NCBI GenBank assembly: GCA_023512835.1
Contig: CM042092.1
Span: 41,682,258 to 41,746,257, forward strand
From: Taxillus chinensis
Lineage: Eukaryota > Streptophyta > Magnoliopsida > Santalales > Loranthaceae
Length of the DNA: 64,000 nt
Direction of reading: 5' to 3'
Shown here: positions 56,763-64,000 of the stretch, piece after piece
Position numbering within the stretch: position 1 is the first letter of the stretch
Layout: every line of letters begins with the position of its first letter
Notes under the pieces: model-generated
What the model was told of the DNA's origin: nothing
The model's input: the letters and a program-made list of their open reading frames with translations, nothing else
Databases searched by the model: none
Position numbers and translations under genes: made by a program

Positions 56763-56829
56763 GCCGGGGGTGTTGGAAGAGACAAAAGCTACTGGCGCTA
56801 GCGAGGACAAATGCTGCTGATGGCTGAAA

Positions 56830-56990
56830 AAAACCGTTAATGACTTTAAAAACCTGATGATGACATCATCAACCTCATGATGACGTCAAAAAGCTATTGG
56901 AAGTTCAAAAACCCGGTAATGACCTTTAAAAACCAAATGATGACATCAGCAACCTCATGATGACATTAGTTTTTTTTTCGAAGACCCCAT
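56830..56990. repeat. Tandem repeat with TGATGACATCA/TGACGTCA cores
   Basis: Two to three degenerate units of about 70 bp carry ATGATGACATCA, AACCTCATGATGAC and AATGACYTTWAAAACC. TGATGACGTCA is palindromic and CRE-like. No adjacent gene is seen. Confidence 0.6.
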
Positions 56991-57019
56991 GACGTCACAA
57001 ACTCTAAGATAATCTATTT

Positions 57020-58482
57020 ATAAGCTTGATCAAATCTAACTTGGCAATAACTTTTTTGGTTTTGCTTGGAATCCAGTGCGGTGAAGTGCATTGTCATCCA
57101 AATTTCAGGCTTTATCATCTGGTGTTATCCTTTGGAAATTGGAGGTCTTTTCATAGGGGTCCTCTCTTGAGGTCTTTTCGCAAAGTACGGTTGCAATCTG
57201 ACCTGGTAAAAATGGGGTCCAACAAGAAGAATGGTCATAGCATGCTTATGAGTCTATAAACTCAAAGATCCAAAGGGTCAAAGGGTCAAAGATATCTCAA
57301 AGTAGTGGATGTTATCAAGAACAACGGGGAAACTAGAGTGTCTCGCTGTATATGAAGGCTTCGACTTAATCAAAGCTTTGAGGCTTTGAAGCTTCAAAGC
57401 TACCTACTTCGAAGGAAAGCATCATCTAGAGAGTGTTAGTTGTATCTCTAAAACACGGATCTTCAAGGCAGAGCCTAGAAAACCTTAATAGGAACTGACC
57501 TCATGAAGCCCTTTGAAAAAGAGCTTTGAGGCAATGACCTTCGAGACAACCACACCTAAAACTCAGAGATACATTCTATTGTTATCTTCAAGTCAGACCA
57601 CAGCTTCGAGGTAGACATACCTAAAACATGAAAGTAACTTAATACTTAGTGAAATTATTAGTTAAGGTTTCTGTGTCTTTGCCATTTCGTTCTCCATAGT
57701 TAAGTGCATTTATTATTGCATTAGTGATGGTAACCTACGAGCAATAGATAAACAGATGAGATTAAAAAAAGAAAGTATGAGCACATTATTTGTAGTATTT
57801 AAGTGGCATAAAGTCAAATTGTCAGGGATGGAATGTGTGTGTACATGTACTATACACTAAAATATGCACACTCACGGAAATCGATGAGGGGGACTCCAAG
57901 AAAGATATAAAACAACTCTAATGGATTGAATGAATAACTTTTAAGAGTTTGAATCAAGAGTTCCCAACATTGAGATCTTCAACTACTAAGCATGAAAATA
58001 CTTCCAAGTGTTGTGTGTGCGTGAGACCAAAATCAAAGAACAATCATTGAAGATTCAATCATTGTTTTTTCGAGATTCGGCATAAACCAATCACTAGACA
58101 CTCTATTGGAAAACTAAAATGAAAAAAAAGCTTGAAGAACATTCCATAAATTGTTTTCTCTCACATAGTTTGTATTACAGTCATAATTCTCATGCATTAA
58201 CTTCATGTAACCTTGTAGGAATATTATTCACTCAATTTGAGTTGCCATAGTATGTCTTCTCATAACCACTCAGATTGCTTGTCTGATAGTTCATTATCAT
58301 TCTTGTATTTTTTGTCTATTTCTCATTTATTATAGAAGCATATTTATGTTATTTCCCTATCTTTCATTAAACCATATGAGTCTACCTTTTCGTTTAGCTT
58401 TCGTGAAAATCATCTATTCAGCACCCTCTAGATTCACTTTGGGATCTACATACTTGTATACAAGTTTGCACCACAAGGCATT
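57020..58482. other. Spacer with dispersed repeat piece and palindrome
   Basis: 57030-57233 is related to 10872-11131 and 22166-22484. 57250-57660 holds many AAAGCTTTGAGGC and CTTCGAGG motifs and a perfect 18-bp palindrome, GCTTTGAAGCTTCAAAGC (57383-57400). 57660-58482 has no recognised features. Confidence 0.45.
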
Positions 58483-59648
58483 AGTTAGGCTTTTCCTAAG
58501 GGTCATCATCTGAGGATTCTTCCACTTGCTTACCCTTTGTTTGGTTGGATATAGAAAAGGGGTGGAAAAATTTTAGGTAGAAAAAAATAGATGGAAAGAA
58601 AAAGCATGGAAAAGAGGTGGAAATTGTTGTTGTTTGGTTGGTGTAGAAAAGAGGTGGAAAACTATTATTTTTATAATTTAAAAAATTTAAAACAAAAAAT
58701 AAGAAGAAATAAAATATCATAATTAACCCTTACCTCTACCCTCAGAAAACCCTACCTCATATTCACGCAACCCACCTCCCATCCCTCAGCACTGCAGCGC
58801 TGCCTCCCATCCCTTTGCAGCGACACCCCACCTCCAAGCCGCCACCCGTCCCTCCGCCGCGCTGCCTCCCATCCACACCACCCCACCTAGGATGCATGCT
58901 CTGCCATATCGCCGTTGCTGCCTCCAATCCTCCCATCTGTGCGATGCCGATCTGTTCGATGCCGATCTATTCCATACCAGCCCCATTCGGCTGTCTGTTC
59001 CACACCACCCCGCAGCAAAGATCTTACTATGCACGCTGACGGCAAGGAAGCGCAGCGACGTGCACATGGTAGATGTGAAGAAGGCTGAGGGTAATTTCGG
59101 TAAATATCGATTACTGTACATTTTTCATGGAAAATTATAACGTTTTCAATGTCATAAAAAAGTAACCGTTAAGGTATTCATTTTCCACAGTTACTGTTGG
59201 TTTTCTAGCCTTTCCAAATGCTGAAAGACTAAAATTCTACCCATTTTCTATACCCGTTTAGTTTTCTATGGTTTTTCTATAATAACCAAACAGAGGGTTA
59301 GTGTCACTGATTTACTTGGTTGCTACGAACACCAACTTTTTCCTTTCTCTTTTGCTCTGAAGTTAGGATTCTTCTTTGTGTCCTTATTTTCCTTTGTAGC
59401 CTCCTTCTTATTAACAATGTGGTAGTCGGCTATAAAGTAGCCAAGCTTCCCGTAGCCTTAGCATTATGGCTCACTTGATTTAGCCCGTGATGATGATTCT
59501 CCCCTTCGCTAATTTTTGTCCTTTTTAAGAACTTGTGAAATTTCTTCATGAAGAATGCAATCTTGGGGTCATCACTATAAAAGTCCTCTTCGCCATTATC
59601 CTCATCGTAGGATGACTTGCTATGTTGTATGAGAATAATTGCCCTATA
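58483..59648 (-). pseudogene. gag: Copia-type gag remnant of another family, split by a MITE
   Basis: On the minus strand, 59648-59298 encodes SSYDEDNGEEDFYSDDPKIA, then FFMKKFHKFLKRTK. It goes on through shifted frames that recall a knuckle and linker (ADYHIVNKKEATKENKDTKK), as in copia gags between capsid and protease. The string KQVEESSDDD at 58531-58500, beyond the MITE, looks like its continuation. The upstream part is cut off by the family C LTR at 59649. It is short, broken and not functional. Confidence 0.65.
58533..59297. mobile_element. PIF/Harbinger-like MITE with GC-rich interior (765 bp)
   Basis: The ends are CCCTTTGTTTGGTTGG and, reversed from the right, CCCTCTGTTTGGTTAT, each flanked by TTA (58530-58532 and 59298-59300), the target site of this superfamily. 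ATAGAAAA follows the repeat at both ends. The middle (about 58740-59060) is sharply GC-rich, with CCTCCCATCC repeats, unlike the AT-rich arms. This suggests an acquired segment, but I recognise no gene in it. Confidence 0.75.
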
Positions 59649-61057
59649 TGTTGGATCAAGCCTAGAATTTGGATGATGCAAATAAAACCCTGTATAGTTT
59701 GATTTGAGATCTTGCATGTTTATTCTTAAGTTGTTGCAGAAGATATGATCTTAATTCGGACCTTCACTCATGAGAGAAAAGCTAAGGACATGATATATAA
59801 TCCTGATCTGGACCATCGTGAGTGTCGTCAAACAATTGATAAATAACCAAGTCTTCATACGGAATAAAGATCACTCGTGCGGACCAAATGTTTAAAGTTA
59901 TGGACTAAGGAATCCGCATCTTACAATTTAAATGGACTAAGTCAAATAAATGCGGCATAGGAATCCTAGTCTACATCTTGCACGGAGTAAGAGAAAGTTA
60001 TCACAAAATAAAAAGCTAAGTTTTCTACTCAAGCGGACTAAGGCCAAGAAGACACGGAGTAATGAATCTGAGTCTTTCATACATGCGGAGTAAGGAATGA
60101 CTTGTGTGGAATAAGGACTCAAGTTCTTTAGTCACGCGGAGTAAGGAATCCAAACCTTATACTCAAGTGGAGTAAGGATGTGCTAATACAGAGTAAGCCA
60201 TCCGGACCTTTTAACTCATGCAGAGTAAGGAACTCATGTGGAGTAAGGAAGTCGTGCGGAGTAAGGAACTTGTGTGGAGTAAGGAAGCGCTGATACAGAG
60301 TAAGCTCTCTGGACTTCTCGTTCATATAGAGTAAGGAAGCGCTGACACGGAATAAGGATTCCAGTATCAAACTGACACGGAGTATTCAACTACTGACACG
60401 GAGAAAGGATCCGAGCTTCATTAACATGGAGTAAGGAACTTAACGACAGATTAAGAAGACCCTACTTCAACTTATCAGCTTCGCATTCAAAGTCATCAGC
60501 TCGTTGTGTCCCAATGTAAGACAAACTCATTAAAAACCTAAATCATTTTACATGTGGATCACATGGATATGTGGACATAACTTTAATTGCATTTGGAATC
60601 ATGCAAAGTAATTCAAAGTTTAAAGACCCAAGATCTTGAGCTCCACATCCGCAACAATTGAGGTAGAGAGATTTCCGAGGAACAGTCAATGCTACATGTT
60701 GCTCGGAAGAACAAGTTCCAAGAATGTTTTCTAACGGATGACTATATATATTAGCACTTGTATATTTTCATATATGCACGTACATGTACAAGAGCTTTTA
60801 GAGATCATATTGGCTAGTGTGTGAGTCATTGTAAACAGAGTGTAAGAGAGTTACAGTAGATCGAAAAGCATTATTAGCTTTAATCTGCTATTGTTTTGTT
60901 GTATTTATCTTTTAATAATAAGAACAAAATACTTCCACTATCTAGTTATCTTTCGCACTGATTTTATCATTTAACGAGATAAGTATTATACCAGAGACGA
61001 TCAAAAAGTTTTCAACTAGAGCCTATTCACCCCCCTCTAGGCTCCTAGGGACCAACA
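59649..61057 (+). mobile_element. Family C 5' LTR (full length)
   Basis: The 1409-bp LTR runs TGTTGGATCAAGCC to GGGACCAACA and is followed by a PBS and gag. The GGAGTAAGG array is at about 59985-60430. It is inserted in the copia gag remnant on its left. Confidence 0.92.
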
Positions 61058-61059
61058 AG

Positions 61060-61072
61060 TGGTATTAGAGCA
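61060..61072 (+). promoter_or_regulatory. Primer binding site of the family C element at 59649
   Basis: TGGTATTAGAGCA is one C-to-T change from the tRNA-Met complement seen at 15637. Confidence 0.88.
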
Positions 61073-61117
61073 AGTCTACCTGCTCAAAGTAGAGATCCCA
61101 CTCTTTCTCTATTAACA

Positions 61118-62274
61118 ATGGCCGAAGAAAGCAGTATGTTGTTTAATGCTCGCCTTAACTCTAGAGGTGCACAAGAGCCCCTCCCCAACTGCAGTAGCAA
61201 CGAAAATGTCGATCCGAGCACAAGTGCTCAACCCGCTGCTCCCACTGCTCCTCAACAACGGAGTTCTGGCTTCACTTTGATTGTACCGCCAAAATTCACA
61301 CCTGAGCTTTTCTCCCAATGGAAAGCTCGCATGAGAATTATCATGATATGTCATGATCACCTCATGTGGCCGTGTCTTCATCAGGAGCTACCTATTCTGA
61401 TGAGATGGCCAAAGACTGATGCTGAACTCACCAATGAGGAAAGAGCCTAGCAGTATGCTAGTGGAAAGGCTCTAGCATACGTGGTATCATTTTTGGACTC
61501 CGAAGCTTTCACAAATGTCCAGGGCTGCACGATAGTGAAAGCTATCTGGGATAAACTAACACAATCCCCTATGAGGGAAGTCAGTCCCAAATGCAAAACG
61601 TTATTTGTGCTCTCAAACAGAACGTTCAGTGCTTTTCTCATAAGCCTGGCGAATCCTTTGAAAGCATCTATCAGAGATTCCGCAAGCTCATACTAGACCT
61701 GAAAACTGTCAATGAGTATTACATGCAATTCCAAATCAATGACAAGTTCTTTCGCTCATTGCTGGATCGCTACTACTCCAAACAGCTCCATATGTAAGCC
61801 AACAGCAACTAGTAGTATGCTCACCTCGAAGAACTATATGGAGAGCTACGGACTCACGAGGTTAAGTTTAAATACTCTGACGGACATGAGAAAATAGCTC
61901 GGAAAGAAAAGGGGGTAGCTTTTAAAGCTATGGAATGTCTAAGCATCCAACGGGATGATAATACGGAAGAGTCAAAGAACTCTGACTCGGACGTGGAAGA
62001 AGAAATAGCTCTTCTGGTCAAATCTTTCAAGCAATTCCTAAAGAAAAGCAGAAAAGGATTTAGAAGAGGCTCCTCATCATCCAGAAAGAAGGAGCGATCA
62101 AAGTCTACTTCCCAAGACTGCTACAACTGTGGGAAACCTGGTCACTGGGCCAAGGATTGTAAATCCAAATCAAAGACAGCCGATAAAAGTGACAAGGTTA
62201 AACCCCGATGCTCCACCTCAAAAAATAGCAAGAACAAGAGGAATGCGTTCGTTACAAAGTACGTCAGTCGCTCA
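61118..62274 (+). pseudogene. gag: Copia-type gag with intact zinc knuckle (family C)
   Basis: ATG is at 61118 (MAEESSMLFNARLN). The UBN2-type gag is recognisable from PPKFTPELFSQWKARMR through AIWDKL, ESIYQRFRKLILDLKTV and INDKFFRSLLDRYYSKQL to a Glu/Asp-rich and then Lys/Arg/Ser-rich stretch. The zinc knuckle is CYNCGKPGHWAKDC (about 62119-62160). TAG at 61448-61450 replaces the Trp in RAWQYA of the copy at 32669; a frameshift lies near 61575 and two more TAGs near 61795-61815. The frame 61930-62274 is then open until sequence homology ends at the inverted LTR. This is the best copy for the zinc knuckle, which is deleted in the two duplicated copies. Confidence 0.88.
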
Positions 62275-63666
62275 TGTTGGTCCCTGGGAGCCTAGAGGGG
62301 GGTGAATAAGCTCTTATCTAAAACTCTTTTATTACTATTTGGCACAACACTAATCTAGTTAAGAGATAGAATCACTTTGGAAGACAACCAGATAGTGGAA
62401 GTATTTTGTTTTATTATCAACTGATAAGTACAACAAAATAGAAGCAAGACTCTCTTACACTTTGTTTACAAAATGACTCACACACTAGCCTCTTTGATCT
62501 CTATGAGCTCTTGTACAAATACACTTATTTCAAACTCACGAACAATCACCCTTTTTTAATGTACAAGTGTTACAATATATATATAAATATCCTTGAGAGA
62601 CAATCTTGGAACTTGTTGTTCCGGACTATGTGCACATTGACTGTTCCTCAGGAATCTCTTTGCCTTGAATGCTGTTGCGGATGTAGTCTTCAAGATCTTG
62701 GGTTTGTAAAGCATAAGTGCCTTTGTGAGTCCCCAAGTGCAGTTAAAATTATGTCCACATATCCGGGAGATCCACGTGTAAGGTTCTTTAGGTTCTCAAC
62801 AAGTTTGTTTTACATCGGGACTCGGCGAGCTGGTGACTTTAAATGCGAAGAGATAAGTTGAAGCAGCGTCTTCTTAATCCGGTGTAAGGTTCCTTACTCT
62901 GAGTTAACTAAGCTCGGATCCTTACTCCGTGTCAGTGATTGTTTACTCCGTATCAATACAGTACTAGAATCCTTATTCCATGTCAGCGCTTCCTTACTCC
63001 GTATGAATAAGAAGGTCGGAGTGCTTACTCCGCATCAGCGCTTTCTTACTCCGCGAGAGTTCCTTACTCCGCATGAGTTAAAGGAATGGATTGCTTACTC
63101 CGTGTCAGCACATCCTTACTCCGCATGAGTGAGTAGTTCAGATTCCTTACTCCGCATCTAGTTTTTTTACTCCATGCGAACAAAGGACTCGGGTCCTTAT
63201 TCCGCACAAGTACTTCCTTACTCTGCATCTATGAAAGACTTGGATCCTTATTCCGTGTCTAGTTTCCTTAATCCGCTTGAGTGGAAGACTTAGCTATTTA
63301 ACTCCGTGACGACTATCCCTTACTCCGTGTGACTTAGTAGACTAGGATTCTTACTCCGCATCTATTTGACTTAGTCCGTTTAAAATGTTAGGCGCAGATT
63401 CCTCAATCCGTAGCTTTAAGTGATTAATCTGCATGAATAATCCTTATTCAGTATGAAGCAGAGACTTGGTTATATACCAAGTGTTTGACGACACTCACTC
63501 ACATCCGGATCAAGATTATGTATCCTGTCCTTAGCTTTGCTCACACGAGTGTAGGTCCAGATTAAGATCATATCTTCTGCAATAACTTAAGATAAACAAC
63601 GAAAGTCTCAGATCAAATTACATAGGGTTTTATCCGCATCATCCAAATTCTGAGCTTGATCCAACA
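62275..63666 (-). mobile_element. Family C 3' LTR of a second element in reverse orientation
   Basis: The 1392-bp LTR runs TGTTGGTCCCTGG to GATCCAACA on the + strand, the reverse complement of the family C LTR. It cuts the gag of the forward element at 62274. The possible target string GCTCA (62270-62274) cannot be checked because the far end is outside the window. The motif array is at about 62880-63440. Confidence 0.92.
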
Positions 63667-63680
63667 ATCTCCCTCAATTA
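63667..63680 (-). promoter_or_regulatory. Polypurine tract of the reverse family C element
   Basis: On the minus strand TAATTGAGGGAGAT directly precedes TGTTGGATC. Confidence 0.78.
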
Positions 63681-63809
63681 TGAATATACCAAAACCCTTT
63701 GTAATCTGATCTGGTAAGCAAAGCAAAAAGATAGTATACGGAAAAGAAATAACTTCCATTTTCATTAAGCAGTAATATAGTACAATACATCCTTTAGACA
63801 AAATTTTCA

Positions 63810-64000
63810 CTAAGGTACATAAGGCTTACTATACTTGAAGATCATCGTTGATGCTTTCTCCCTTAGCTCCATTGTCTGCTCCTTCGTATAGGCTTGGATA
63901 GTTTTCCAGCTTTTATCCATGTTTATAATAGATTTGATGAAGAAACAAACAAAGGCTCCGCAGCTATCTCCATCGGGTTGTTACGGCACTTGCTTCTTGC
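63810..64000 (-). pseudogene. Ulp1/C48-like protease C-terminus (reverse family C element, cut by window edge)
   Basis: On the minus strand the frame runs from the window edge to a TAG at 63812-63810. It reads QPDGDSCGAFVCFFIKS, with the nucleophile Cys, then a diverged stretch (MDKSWKTIQAYTKEQ) and the conserved end MELREKA..TMIFKYSKPYVP. A TAA stands for the first Gln of the QQPDGD string. The arrangement (protease tail, ~140 bp, PPT, LTR) is the same as at 8422-9035, but the sequence is clearly diverged, so this is an independent element and not part of the 17-kb duplication. Confidence 0.75.

Noticed and set aside
58815..59140. Pro- and Cys-rich short frames in the GC-rich core of the MITE as genes
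   Set aside because: They are short and overlap on both strands without family resemblance; they are explained by the composition.

Overview
The window is a plant (angiosperm) nuclear, repeat-rich intergenic region. Everything with recognisable coding potential belongs to transposable elements, except a broken fragment of an ECA-type Ca2+-ATPase gene. The element types support this: Ty3/gypsy chromovirus elements of the Tekay/Del type with a C-terminal chromodomain, Ty1/copia elements primed by initiator tRNA-Met, a TRIM, hAT-, PIF/Harbinger- and CACTA-like DNA transposon remnants, and long AT-rich spacers. I cannot name the species.

Layout. Positions 1-8272 are the 3' part of a decayed gypsy element A on the + strand (gag zinc knuckle, protease, RT, RNase H, integrase, chromodomain, PPT, 3' LTR). 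Its RT is split by a solo LTR of a second gypsy family B (1323-3645, perfect 5-bp target duplication CACTA). Element A ends inside the 3' part of a copia-like family C, which shows a Ulp1/C48-like cysteine protease domain, a polypurine tract and a 1.4-kb LTR (8273-10447). Next come an AT-rich spacer, a GC-rich non-autonomous hAT element, two exons of an ECA3-like P-type ATPase, a truncated family C element (LTR piece, PBS, gag, protease, LTR piece), more spacer and a CACTA-like right end.

The block 6704-23696 is repeated head-to-tail as 23697-40654. The two copies are almost the same, and the differences fall very largely on CAG/CTG trinucleotides, microsatellites and homopolymers. This suggests either a very recent tandem duplication or an assembly duplication, overlaid by base-calling errors at CHG-methylated cytosines.

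From 40655 onward there are short-motif repeat arrays and an LTR-like promoter region, then a complete but decayed minus-strand gypsy element B (42397-54840). A 1.2-kb TRIM sits in its gag, and its right LTR is a partial tandem duplication formed across a 12-bp repeat. The last part (54841-64000) holds AT-rich spacer, a small hAT MITE inside a minisatellite, a PIF/Harbinger-like MITE inside a copia gag remnant, and two family C elements in opposite orientation: 59649-62274 forward, interrupted by 62275-64000 reverse.

The most interesting biological signal is the Ulp1-like domain. It lies immediately before the PPT and 3' LTR of family C at two separate insertions (8422-8889, and 63810-64000 on the minus strand), which points to a copia-type retrotransposon carrying a deSUMOylase-like protease as an extra 3' gene. 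No intact host gene, tRNA, rRNA or CRISPR array is visible.
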